Source of the DNA: Streptomyces sp. CB01201
GTDB taxonomy: Bacteria > Actinomycetota > Actinomycetes > Streptomycetales > Streptomycetaceae
Length of the DNA stretch: 64,000 nt
Reading direction: 5' to 3'
NCBI RefSeq assembly: GCF_002803085.1
Contig: NZ_NNBJ01000011.1
Coordinates: forward strand, 461,161 to 525,160
This document shows, in pieces, positions 42,128-50,335 of this stretch (the first letter of the stretch is position 1; the number at the start of each line of letters is the position of its first letter). The translations under genes and the position numbers were made by a program. Under the pieces are notes generated by a model that saw only the letters and a list, made by a program, of their open reading frames with translations, was not told the DNA's origin and did no database searches.

Positions 42128-43089
42128 GCGGCTTGGCCGTCGAGGCGGCGCCCCGCATCCCGCGCCGCGCGCTGCGGTTCGCGGCGCTCGGCGACTCCCT
42201 GACCGAGGGCGTCGGCGATCCGGTCGCCGGGGGACGGCGCGGCTGGGCCGCGCTGCTGGCTGCGGGGCAGTGCGGGTGGGAGTTCCGCAACTTCGCCGCC
42301 AGCGGGGCGCTCACTCTCGATGTGGTCGAGCAACAGGCGCCCAGGGCAAGGGAGTTCGAGCCCGATCTGGTCTCGGTCGTCGTCGGCGTCAACGACACCC
42401 TGCGCCGCACCTTCGACATCCGGCACATCGCCGTCCGCCTGGACACGCTGTACGCGGACCTCGTCGGGAACGGTGCCGTGCTGCTCACGGCCTGCCTGCC
42501 CGATCCTGGCGCCATGCTGGGGCTGCCGGGCCCGCTCGCCCGCCCGCTCGCGCGCCGCCAGCGCGCCGTCAACAGCGTGGTGCACGCGCTGTCCGCGCGC
42601 CATGGGGCCGTGCACCTGCACCTCGCCGACCCGGCCTGGGTCGAGGACCGCACCCTGTGGAGCGCCGACCGACTGCACCCGGGTGAGCGCGGGCACCGGC
42701 TGATCGCCGCCCGCTGCCACGCCCTGCTCGCGGAGCGGGGGCTGGCCCCGGGCGCACCGCCCCCGGCCGAACCGGAGCAGCCGCCGCCGGGCGCCGCCGC
42801 CTCCCTGTACTGGCTGGCGACCGCGGGCACCGCGTGGCTGGCCCGCCGTTCCACCGACCTGTTGCCCCAACTGCTGCGGCTCGCCGGTGACGAGCTGCGG
42901 CACGGGGTGCGCGGCACCGCGGTCCGGCTCGATCTGCACGCCGCCGACGCGCTCGCCGCCGCCCTCGCGGCGGTCGCGCCCGTACCGGATCAGCTCCAGT
43001 GCGCCAAGGCGAACCGGAGCGGGGTGCCCGGCGCGGCCTGTGCCGCGGCGGCCAGGTCCGGTTCGGGTACGACGCCGATCACCGGGTAG
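42124..43089 (+). CDS. SGNH/GDSL esterase
   Basis: A 321-residue hydrolase with the SGNH blocks: ALGDSLTEGVGDP (catalytic Ser, block I), Gly in FRNFAASGA, GVND (block III Asn) and SADRLHPGERGH (block V Asp-His). It may deacylate the glycan or lipid made by the two upstream glycosyltransferases. GTG at 42124 overlaps the previous stop. The C-terminal ~110 residues are an Ala-rich extension beyond the SGNH fold. Its final 100 bp overlap the 3' end of pxpC on the other strand. Confidence 0.87.
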   Translation: MSGLAVEAAPRIPRRALRFAALGDSLTEGVGDPVAGGRRGWAALLAAGQCGWEFRNFAASGALTLDVVEQQAPRAREFEPDLVSVVVGVNDTLRRTFDIRHIAVRLDTLYADLVGNGAVLLTACLPDPGAMLGLPGPLARPLARRQRAVNSVVHALSARHGAVHLHLADPAWVEDRTLWSADRLHPGERGHRLIAARCHALLAERGLAPGAPPPAEPEQPPPGAAASLYWLATAGTAWLARRSTDLLPQLLRLAGDELRHGVRGTAVRLDLHAADALAAALAAVAPVPDQLQCAKANRSGVPGAACAAAARSGSGTTPITG

Positions 43090-43859
43090 CCGCCGGTCGT
43101 CGGATGGTCGGCCAGGAAGACCACGGGCCGCCCGTCCGGCGGTACCTGCACCGCCCCCAACACCATTCCCTCGCTGGGCAGTTCGCGCCGCGAGGCCCGC
43201 CGCAGCGCGGGGCCCTCGGTGCGCAGTCCGATGCGGTTGCTCGCCGAGGACACCCGGTAGTGCCCGGCCGCGAGCACGCCGGGCGCGTCCGGCGTGAACC
43301 AGTCCACGCGCGGCCCCGGGCGCACCCGCAGCACGAGCTGGTCCGGCACCCCTGGAGCGGGCGCCCAGTCCACGTACGGATGCCCGCCTTCCGGGCGGCC
43401 GAGCGGCAGCACCTCCGCGTCCCTGAGCGGGGCCGGGCCGAGCCCCGACAGGAGGTCGGTCGAGCGGCTGCCGAGGACCGGTTCCACGGCGATGCCGCCC
43501 GCGAACGCCAGGTACGAGCGCACCCCGCGCGTCGCCGCGCCCACCTCGACCACCGCCCCCGACGGCACCCGCACCGGGGCGCCCCACGCGGCCGGCCGGC
43601 CCGCCACGGTGACCGGGCAGGGCGCCCCGGTCACCGCCACGGTGACCGCGCAACGAGGGCGTACGGCACAGCCGTTGAGGGTCGTCTCCAGAACGGCCGC
43701 GCCCGGGGCGTTGCCGACCAGGCGGTTGGCGAGCCGGCTCGCGGCCAGGTCGAGCGCGCCCGAACGCGGCACCCCGAGGTGCGCGTGCCCGTGCCGCCCC
43801 TCGTCCTGTACGGAGGTGAGCGCTCCGGCCCGTACGACGGACAGGGCCCGGTCCGTCAT
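42990..43859 (-). CDS. pxpC: 5-oxoprolinase subunit C (KipA-like)
   Basis: Part of the ATP-dependent PxpABC enzyme that opens 5-oxoproline to glutamate. The 289-residue product has the biotin-dependent-carboxyltransferase-like (AHS2) fold: SVVRAGALTSVQDEGRHGHA, VPRSGALDLAASRLANRLVG and FLADHPTTGGYPVIGVV. ATG at 43859 overlaps the pxpB stop (ATGA). The 3' end runs 100 bp into the convergent esterase gene. Confidence 0.92.
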   Translation of the reverse strand: MTDRALSVVRAGALTSVQDEGRHGHAHLGVPRSGALDLAASRLANRLVGNAPGAAVLETTLNGCAVRPRCAVTVAVTGAPCPVTVAGRPAAWGAPVRVPSGAVVEVGAATRGVRSYLAFAGGIAVEPVLGSRSTDLLSGLGPAPLRDAEVLPLGRPEGGHPYVDWAPAPGVPDQLVLRVRPGPRVDWFTPDAPGVLAAGHYRVSSASNRIGLRTEGPALRRASRRELPSEGMVLGAVQVPPDGRPVVFLADHPTTGGYPVIGVVPEPDLAAAAQAAPGTPLRFALAHWS

Positions 43860-44485
43860 CGCGGCGCCCGGGGGACGAAGCGGACCCGGGTGCCCGGGGT
43901 GAGCAGGGCGGCGGGCTCGCGGTGGGGGTCCCACAGGGCCGCGTCCGTGCTGCCGATCAGCTGCCAGCCGCCGGGCGAGGAGCGTGGATAGACGCCGGTG
44001 TACGGGCCCGCGAGGCCCACCGAGCCCGCCGGGACCGCCGTGCGCGGGGTGTCCCGGCGGGGCGTCGCGTACCGGTCGCCGAGCCCGGTGAGGTAGGCGA
44101 AGCCGGGCGCGAAACCGCAGAAGGCCACCCGGAACTCGGCCGCGGAGTGGATCCCGGCCACCGCGTCCTCGGGGACCCCCCACAGGGCGGCGACGGCCGC
44201 CAGATCGGGGCCGTCGTAGCGGACGGGGATGTCGACCGTCTCCGGGGCGGCCTCTGTCAGGGGAGGGATCTCCCAGGTGGTCAACCGGGCCGCCAGGGAC
44301 GGGGGATCGGCGACGCCGTCGAGCAGGACGGTACGGGCCGCGGGCACGATCTCGGTCACCGCGGGCAGGGTTCCGGCGGCGCGGCGGCGCAGCAGCTCGG
44401 CGTGCAGGGCGCCGGCCGCATCGCCGTCGGGGAGCTCGACCAGGAGAGCGTGCTCCCCGACCGGCAGGACGCGCGGGGTGCTCAC
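43856..44485 (-). CDS. pxpB: 5-oxoprolinase subunit B (KipI-like)
   Basis: The 209-residue AHS1-type subunit that works with PxpC, forming the kinase-like part of 5-oxoprolinase. Key stretches are VGEHALLVELPDGD, EIPVRYDGPDL-like PVRYDGPDLAAVAAL, FCGFAPGFAYLTGL and GSVGLAGPYTGVYPRSSPGG. GTG at 44485 overlaps the pxpA stop (GTGA), giving the order pxpA-pxpB-pxpC with coupled translation throughout. Confidence 0.92.
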   Translation of the reverse strand: MSTPRVLPVGEHALLVELPDGDAAGALHAELLRRRAAGTLPAVTEIVPAARTVLLDGVADPPSLAARLTTWEIPPLTEAAPETVDIPVRYDGPDLAAVAALWGVPEDAVAGIHSAAEFRVAFCGFAPGFAYLTGLGDRYATPRRDTPRTAVPAGSVGLAGPYTGVYPRSSPGGWQLIGSTDAALWDPHREPAALLTPGTRVRFVPRAPR

Positions 44486-45255
44486 GAGAACGCCGCCACC
44501 TCGACGCCCGCCGCCTCAAGTGCGGACCGCACCCGGCGGGCCAGGTCCACCGCGCCCGGCGTGTCCCCGTGCAGGCACAGCGAACCCGCCCCGACGGCGA
44601 CCCGCTCGCCGTACTCGGCCACGACCGAGCCGTCCAGGGCCATCGACACGGCCCGCGCCACCACCGCGTCCGGGTCGCTGACCACCGCCCCGTCCCGGCC
44701 GCGCGGCACCAGGGTGGCGTCGGAGGTGTAGGCGCGGTCCGCGAACGCCTCGGTGACCACAGGGAGCCCGGCCCGCTCGGCGGCCGCGAGCAGCCGGGAA
44801 CCCGGCAGGCCGAGCACCGGCAGCCGCGCGTCCGCGAGCAGCACCCCTTCGACGACGGCGGCCGCCTGTTCCTCGTCGTGCACCACGCGGTTGTAGAGCG
44901 CGCCGTGCGGTTTGACGTACGAGACCCGGCTGCCGGCCGCGCGCGCGAAGATCTCCAACGCGCCGATCTGGTAGGCGACTTCGGCCGCGAGCTCGGCGGA
45001 CGGTACGTCCATGGCGCGACGGCCGAAGCCCGCCAGGTCGCGGTAGGAGACCTGGGCGCCGATGCGTACCCCGCGCTCCGCGGCCAGGGTGCAGACCCGC
45101 CGCATGATGGCCGGGTCACCCGCGTGGAAGCCGCAGGCCACATTGGCGCTGGTGACGACGGAGAGGAGTTGTTCGTCGTCGGTGAGGCGCCAGTGGCCGA
45201 AGCCCTCGCCGAGATCGGCATTGAGGTCGATCGAGGTGGTCGCGGACCGGGTCAT
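44482..45255 (-). CDS. pxpA: 5-oxoprolinase subunit A (LamB/YcsF family)
   Basis: A 257-residue PxpA with the family motifs IDLNADLGEGFG at the N-terminus, VACGFHAGDPAIMRR and YVKPHGALYNRVVHDEE. It holds the hydrolytic active site for phosphorylated 5-oxoproline. ATG at 45255 has a modest GAGACGCCCCGCCC-type leader. It heads the pxpABC unit, 115 bp downstream of the hydro-lyase gene. The gap contains short GTGCGTGGTC repeats near 45280-45310. Confidence 0.93.
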   Translation of the reverse strand: MTRSATTSIDLNADLGEGFGHWRLTDDEQLLSVVTSANVACGFHAGDPAIMRRVCTLAAERGVRIGAQVSYRDLAGFGRRAMDVPSAELAAEVAYQIGALEIFARAAGSRVSYVKPHGALYNRVVHDEEQAAAVVEGVLLADARLPVLGLPGSRLLAAAERAGLPVVTEAFADRAYTSDATLVPRGRDGAVVSDPDAVVARAVSMALDGSVVAEYGERVAVGAGSLCLHGDTPGAVDLARRVRSALEAAGVEVAAFS

Positions 45256-45370
45256 GGGCGGGGCGTCTCCTGTTCACGGGGGTGCGTGGTCCTGTGGTGC
45301 GTGGTCGTGTGGTGCAGTGTGCCCCGATCGGGTGGGACGCGCTCGGCCTGGGCACACGGTCGTGCGTGGT

Positions 45371-46165
45371 TCAGCCGGTGCGGTAGTGCTCGTCGCGGAC
45401 GTCGGTGAGGAACATCCGGCCCGGCGCGTGGGTGAGCGCGAAAGGCGGCCGGGACGCCATCACCGCGGCCTGCGGAGTGACCCCGCAGGCCCAGAACACC
45501 GGCACGTCACCGGGCTCGGCCCGCACCGGATCCCCGAAGTCGGGGCGGGACGGGTCCGCTATGCCGAGCACCGCCGGATCGCCCGAGTGCACCGGTGCGC
45601 CGTGCACGGCGGGCATCGCCCGGGTCACCCGGTGGGCGGTGGCCACCAGGGCGGCCGGGACCGGCCGCATCGACACCACCAGCGGCCCGCTGAGCCGCCC
45701 GGCCGGACGGCAGGGCCGGCTCGTCACATACATCGAGACGTTGCGGCCCTGCTCGATATGGCGCAACGGCACGCCTTCAGCGGCCAGTTGGGACTCGAAG
45801 GTGAAGCTGCACCCGATGAGGAACGTCACCAGGTCGGCGCGCCAGAAGGCCGTGGCGTCCACCGGTTCGGCGACGAGTCCGCCGTTCTCCCAGACCCGGT
45901 AGCGGGGAACGTCCGTGCGCAGATCGGCGCCGGGCGCGAGCCGGGTGCGGAACGCCCCTGGCGCGGTGACGTCGAGGGCCGGGCAGGGCTGGGGATTGCG
46001 CTCGCAGAACAGCCGTACGTCCTCGGCCCAGTCGGCCGGCACGCAGACCAGGTTCGCCTGGGTGTGCCCGGGGGCCCAGCCCGCCGTCGGCACGTCCGTG
46101 CCGGAACGGAACAGGGCGCGGGCCTGCTCGGGGGAGGCGAGAGCGGGTGGTTCGAGCCGGGTCAT
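45371..46165 (-). CDS. DUF1445 putative hydro-lyase
   Basis: A 264-residue DUF1445 protein with GWAPGHTQANLVCVPADWA, FLIGCSFTFESQLAAEGVPLRHIEQG and FWACGVTPQAAVMASRPPFALTHAPG. The family is annotated as putative hydro-lyase, and a DUF1445 module also occurs in the mammalian D-glutamate cyclase protein. Location between an MFS carrier and pxpABC suggests a step in pyroglutamate or D-glutamate use, which is inference. ATG at 46165 overlaps the MFS stop (ATGA). Confidence 0.87.
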   Translation of the reverse strand: MTRLEPPALASPEQARALFRSGTDVPTAGWAPGHTQANLVCVPADWAEDVRLFCERNPQPCPALDVTAPGAFRTRLAPGADLRTDVPRYRVWENGGLVAEPVDATAFWRADLVTFLIGCSFTFESQLAAEGVPLRHIEQGRNVSMYVTSRPCRPAGRLSGPLVVSMRPVPAALVATAHRVTRAMPAVHGAPVHSGDPAVLGIADPSRPDFGDPVRAEPGDVPVFWACGVTPQAAVMASRPPFALTHAPGRMFLTDVRDEHYRTG

Positions 46166-47451
46166 GACAGCTCCTGTCCGCGTGTCTCGGGCAGGCCGAG
46201 CAGGGCCAGTACGGCGAGCGCGTAGCCGACGGCGCCGAAGACCAGGGCACCGCCCACGCCCCAGCTGTCGGCGAGAAAGCCGACCAGGGTCGGGAAGAAG
46301 GCGCCCACGGCCCGGCCGGTGTTGTAGGTGAACCCCTGGCCGCTGCCGCGCACCGCCGTCGGGTACAGCTCGCTGAGGAAGGCGCCGAAGCCGCTGAAGA
46401 TGGCCGACATGCAGAAGCCGAGCGGGAAGCCGAGCACGAGGAGCAGGGTGTTCGCCCCGGACGGGAGGTGCGTGTAGACGAGGATGCAGACGGCCGAAAG
46501 GACGGCGAACAGGGCGATGTTCTTCTTGCGGCCCAGCCGGTCGGTGAGGTGGCCGCCGGTCAGATAGCCGACGAAGGCACCCGAAATGAGGAACGCCAGA
46601 TAGCCGCCGGTGCCGACCACCGTGAGGTGCCGCTCGCTCTTCAGGAAGGTCGGCACCCAGGTGGCGAGGGTGTAGTAGCCGCCCTGGACGCCCGCGGAGA
46701 GCAGCACCGCGAAGACGGTGGTGCGCAGCAGCGGGCCGCGGAAGATCGCCGCGAAGGTGGCGGTGCCGCTCATGGTGCGGGCCGCGGCGAGCCGTCGCCC
46801 GGTGGCCTCGGGCGCGTCCTCGACGTTGCGTCGTACGTAGACGAGGAGCAGGGCCGGGAGCGCCCCGGTCCAGAACACCACGCGCCAGGCGGTGTCCGGG
46901 CCGACGTACTGGAACACCAGCGTGTACACGACGACGGCGAGCGCCCAGCCCGCCGCCCACGCGCTCTGCACGGCGCCCAGGGTGCGGCCGCGGTGGCGGG
47001 CCGCGGCGTACTCGGCGACCAGGACCGCGCCGACCGCCCACTCGCCGCCGAAGCCGAGCCCCTGGAGGGCGCGGAAGACGAGCAGGGTCTCGTAGTTGGG
47101 CGCGAAGCCGCACAGGACGGTGAAGACGGCGTACGTGCCGACGGTGATCATCAGCGCCCGTACCCGGCCGATGCGGTCGGCGACCACCCCGGCGAGCGCG
47201 CCGCCGACGGCCGAGACCACCAGCGTCACCGTGGTGAGCAGTCCGGTCCGGCCGGTGTCGAGCCCGAAGTAGGCCGAGATCGCAACCATGCTGAGGGGCA
47301 GCGTGAAGAAGTCGTACGAGTCGAGCGCGTAGCCGCCGAAGGCGCCCCCGAACGCGCGGCGGCCACCGGGGCCGAGCGCGCGCAGCCAGCCGAACGGGCC
47401 GTCTTCGTGCGGGAGTTGACCGTGCTGCGGCGCTGCCTTGGTCGTGCTCAT
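46162..47451 (-). CDS. MFS transporter, acid/H+ symporter type
   Basis: A 429-residue permease with about twelve helices. The N-terminal GGYALDSYDFFTLPLSMVAI and FRALQGLGFGGEWAVGAVLV place it among aromatic-acid or metabolite:proton symporters. ADRIGRVRALM is the conserved loop motif. Its neighbours suggest uptake of pyroglutamate or a related acid. ATG at 47451 follows GAGGTGCAC; a longer frame begins at 47595 but lacks a ribosome site and is Pro-rich. The gene leads the minus-strand MFS-hydro-lyase-pxpABC unit. Confidence 0.87.
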   Translation of the reverse strand: MSTTKAAPQHGQLPHEDGPFGWLRALGPGGRRAFGGAFGGYALDSYDFFTLPLSMVAISAYFGLDTGRTGLLTTVTLVVSAVGGALAGVVADRIGRVRALMITVGTYAVFTVLCGFAPNYETLLVFRALQGLGFGGEWAVGAVLVAEYAAARHRGRTLGAVQSAWAAGWALAVVVYTLVFQYVGPDTAWRVVFWTGALPALLLVYVRRNVEDAPEATGRRLAAARTMSGTATFAAIFRGPLLRTTVFAVLLSAGVQGGYYTLATWVPTFLKSERHLTVVGTGGYLAFLISGAFVGYLTGGHLTDRLGRKKNIALFAVLSAVCILVYTHLPSGANTLLLVLGFPLGFCMSAIFSGFGAFLSELYPTAVRGSGQGFTYNTGRAVGAFFPTLVGFLADSWGVGGALVFGAVGYALAVLALLGLPETRGQELS

Positions 47452-47601
47452 GTGCACCTCGCAGGAGGGGACGAGAGGGCGGACGAGAGGACTGCCGGGG
47501 CTGTGCGGGAGGGGAGTCGGGGTGGGCATGGGGGAGGGGCGTGGGGTGGGCGGGGGTGCGGCCGGGAGTGCGGTCCCGGGGTACGGTCGTTTCAACGTAG
47601 A

Positions 47602-47618
47602 GGATTGTTGAACGATCC
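47602..47618. promoter_or_regulatory. GntR/FCD operator palindrome
   Basis: The 17-mer GGATTGTTGAACGATCC is symmetric at all but one pair of positions around its centre. It contains TNGTNNNACNA, the core bound by FadR/FCD-type GntR regulators. It lies 104 bp before the GntR start and 151 bp before the MFS start. Confidence 0.75.
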
Positions 47619-47721
47619 GACAAGGCTCTTGCGTGGACGTTCCCGCTTTCTCGCGTCCTCAAGATGCTTCTACGATGGGCGCGCACGTCGGCGGGAGCGC
47701 CGGCGGGGGAGAGAGGGTGCT

Positions 47722-48429
47722 GTGGCGACAACGGGTCCCGGGCTGGGCGGACTTGCCGAGGACCGCGCGCTGCTCGGCCGCACCAGCACGGCGGAGCGGG
47801 TCGCGGACATTCTGCGCACCCGCATCGCGGAGGGCTTCTTCCCGCCGGGCGAGCGCCTCGTGGAGGACGCCATCGGCAAGGCCCTCGGGGTCTCGCGCAA
47901 CACCCTGCGCGAGGCGTTCCGGCTGCTCACCCACGAACGGCTGCTCGTCCACGAGCTCAACCGCGGGGTCTTCGTGCGGGTACTGGCCGTCGAGGACGTC
48001 ACCGACATCTACCGCACCCGGCGCCTGGTCGAATGCGCCGTGGTCCAGGGGCTCGGCGGGCCGCCGTACCCCCTCGACGGGCTCGACGCGGCCGTCTCCG
48101 GGGGCGAACGCGCGGCCGCCGCAGGGGACTGGCCGGGTGTCTCCACCGCCAACATCCACTTCCACCGCGAACTCGTGGGCCTCGCGGGCAGCGCCCGCAC
48201 GGACGAGCTGATGCGCGGCGTCCTGGCCGAACTCCGCCTGGCCTTCCACGTGGTGGACGACCCGCGCCGCCTCCACCAGCCCTACCTCGTGCGCAACCGG
48301 GAGATCCTGGAGGCGCTGCGCGCGGGGCAGCGGGACGCGGCCCGGCGGCTGCTCGCCGACTACCTCGACGACTCGCTCGCCCAGCTCGTCGAGGCGTACG
48401 GGAAACTGGTCACCGAGCTGCCGGCCTGA
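47722..48429 (+). CDS. GntR/FCD-family regulator
   Basis: A 235-residue regulator. The winged helix covers residues about 25-85 (GERLVEDAIGKALGVSRNTLREAFRLL). The FCD ligand domain has metal-type residues in DIYRTRRLVE and STANIHFHRELVGLAGS. GTG at 47722 follows GAGAGGGTGCT. It is divergent from the MFS-hydro-lyase-pxpABC genes, with a matching palindrome between, and is the probable repressor of that unit; the effector could be the transported acid. Confidence 0.9.
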   Translation: MATTGPGLGGLAEDRALLGRTSTAERVADILRTRIAEGFFPPGERLVEDAIGKALGVSRNTLREAFRLLTHERLLVHELNRGVFVRVLAVEDVTDIYRTRRLVECAVVQGLGGPPYPLDGLDAAVSGGERAAAAGDWPGVSTANIHFHRELVGLAGSARTDELMRGVLAELRLAFHVVDDPRRLHQPYLVRNREILEALRAGQRDAARRLLADYLDDSLAQLVEAYGKLVTELPA

Positions 48430-48507
48430 CCCGCGCCCCGGCCGCGCGAGGCGGGCGGATCTGCGCCGTTTCGACCGTTGTCAGTGCGAGGACCTAATCT
48501 GTCCAGC

Positions 48508-50034
48508 GTGACTTCGCCTGCCTCGACGGAATCCGTTCCGCCCCAGCTCAGCGCGGCCGTGCGCCCGGCACCGGGCCCGGCCGCCGACGAGGGCCTCGCG
48601 CGCCGCCTGCGCGCGCTGGCCTGCACCGCGCCGCTGCACGATCTCGACGTGCGCAAGGCCAACCTCGCGGGCGAGTACTCGGTGTACGCCATGGCCGAGG
48701 TGGCGCTGGCCTCCATCGACCTCGTCACCCTGAGCATGGACTTCGACACGGGCGCCGACCACGACCAGATCGTGGCCCGGCTCGTCCCGCGCGTCGCCGC
48801 CCAGGCCCCGACCCGGCCCACCGCCGAGCACGAGCGGGTGGCCCGCTGGGTCCTGGAGAACCTGATCAACGTCGGCAGCGTGGACCGCGGCTTCCGCGCG
48901 GTGTACGGCACGTTCAACCCCGACGGGGTCTACGTCCGCAGGGACTACGACTTCAAGCTCCTCGAAGAGGTCCCCGGCTACGGCGGCGCCGTCTATCTGC
49001 GCACCACCGACGAGGCGGTCAACGTCCTGGTGGGCGCCCTCGACACAGACGTCACGAGCGCCCAGATCGCGGCCGAGGTCAAGCTGGAGGTCCTGATCAG
49101 CCGCGGCCGCCTCGCCGACGCCCAGCTCGCCGCCGAACAGGCCCGCTACCGCACGGTGCAGTACGCCGAGACCCTGCGGCGCACCCTGGAGGCGACGCGG
49201 CGCAACGTGCGCGCGGTCGACTGGCTCAACGCGGTGCCGGACATGATCGCCGAGGCCCTCGACCACGTGGCCGACCGCTACCGGCACGAGAACGCGATCC
49301 TCACCAACATCCGCAAGGCCCGCGACGAGGCGGAGGACCCGGACAACAAGCGCCGCGCCGCCGAGCTGGTCGACATCGTCAAGGACTGCATCCGGCGCCA
49401 CACCCAGCTCCAGTCCCGCCTCCTGGAGGCCGGCCCGCTGTTCCGCGCCGAGCAGGACCGCCAGGCCTTCGCCCGGCCCGCCGCCCGCTCGGGGCTCGAC
49501 CTGTACGGCCAGCTGGTCGCCCCCCTGCTGCCGCTCCCGGTGGGAGACGCGATCCGGGTGACCGACGCGTTCTTCGCGCGCGGCACCGGCCTGCGCACCC
49601 CGGTGTCGGTACGCGTCGGGGATCTGGTGGACATACTGCTCACCCCGCCGACGGAGCGGGAACACCTCGGCGCGGAGATGCCCGAGCCCGAGCTGATCAC
49701 CACCCCCGACGACAGCCGCTTCAGCGAAGAACAGCTGGCCTCGGCCATGGAGCTGCTCGACCTGGAGCACGACGCGCCCCGCCGTCTCTCGGGCCTGCTG
49801 GCCGACGCCCGCCGCCTCGACCCCGAACTGCCGTACTTGGTCGCCCTGTTGGCGGTCCACGCCGCGAGCCCCCCGGTCGGTACGGCCTACCGCCAGGGCG
49901 AGGAGCGCCTCCTGTTCGCGGTGGACGACGGGACCCGGCTGGACGACCCCGAGTTCGGCGGGGCGGACCTGATCGTGGGCATGGCCCTGCTGGACGCGGC
50001 GGGCATGGCCGCGGGCCGGACGGAGGCGGCGTGA
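48508..50034 (+). CDS. MksF/JetA-like subunit of an SMC complex
   Basis: A 508-residue protein, probably the kleisin-like subunit of a bacterial SMC complex. Residues about 40-160 look like a winged-helix region ending RTTDEAVNVLVGALDTDVTS. A helical section like MksF/JetA follows (SRGRLADAQLAAEQARYRTV ... RRNVRAVDWLNAVPDMIAEA). It is followed by MksE-like and SMC-like genes, the F-E-B order of Mks and Wadjet systems. GTG at 48508 is preceded by TAATCT, so the mRNA may be leaderless; a TTG at 48478 is less likely. Assignment rests on architecture and order, not on a strong motif. Confidence 0.65.
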   Translation: MTSPASTESVPPQLSAAVRPAPGPAADEGLARRLRALACTAPLHDLDVRKANLAGEYSVYAMAEVALASIDLVTLSMDFDTGADHDQIVARLVPRVAAQAPTRPTAEHERVARWVLENLINVGSVDRGFRAVYGTFNPDGVYVRRDYDFKLLEEVPGYGGAVYLRTTDEAVNVLVGALDTDVTSAQIAAEVKLEVLISRGRLADAQLAAEQARYRTVQYAETLRRTLEATRRNVRAVDWLNAVPDMIAEALDHVADRYRHENAILTNIRKARDEAEDPDNKRRAAELVDIVKDCIRRHTQLQSRLLEAGPLFRAEQDRQAFARPAARSGLDLYGQLVAPLLPLPVGDAIRVTDAFFARGTGLRTPVSVRVGDLVDILLTPPTEREHLGAEMPEPELITTPDDSRFSEEQLASAMELLDLEHDAPRRLSGLLADARRLDPELPYLVALLAVHAASPPVGTAYRQGEERLLFAVDDGTRLDDPEFGGADLIVGMALLDAAGMAAGRTEAA

Positions 50035-50335
50035 CACACCCACCCCGGACCACCTCCGGCCCCGCGGCTCTGCCCCGGACCCCGTTCGCGCCTGAACGGC
50101 GCTCGTCCTCAAACGCCGGACGGGCTGGGGGTGCCGCATACTCCGTGCTGCCAGGGGCGCGGGGCTGTGACACATGCGGCTTCGCCGCGCGGGCGCGAGC
50201 GACCACGCACCGCCCGCACCCGAACGACATCCCCCGGAGGGTTGCGGGAAGGGGCGGGGCGGGGAGCAGGCCCGCCGCAGGCGCCCCGCACGCGCACCGG
50301 GCACCGCGCACCGCACGCACCAAGGAGACCACCCC
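50035..50335. other. 301-bp repeat-bearing gap inside the SMC operon
   Basis: It holds the dispersed repeat at 50066-50114. It also holds a CAGGGGCGCGGGG element related to the 22-kb array and a GCGG-CTTCG-CCGC hairpin near 50178. The ribosome site AAGGAG of the next gene lies at the end. The hairpins could lower read-through from the first to the second gene. Confidence 0.6.
50066..50114 (-). repeat. Dispersed 49-bp intergenic repeat, copy 2
   Basis: On the minus strand it begins GTTTGAGGACGAGCGCCGTT, matching copy 1 at 22473-22521 in 45 of 49 positions. Conservation over 27 kb inside non-coding DNA suggests a spread repeat family. Confidence 0.85.
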
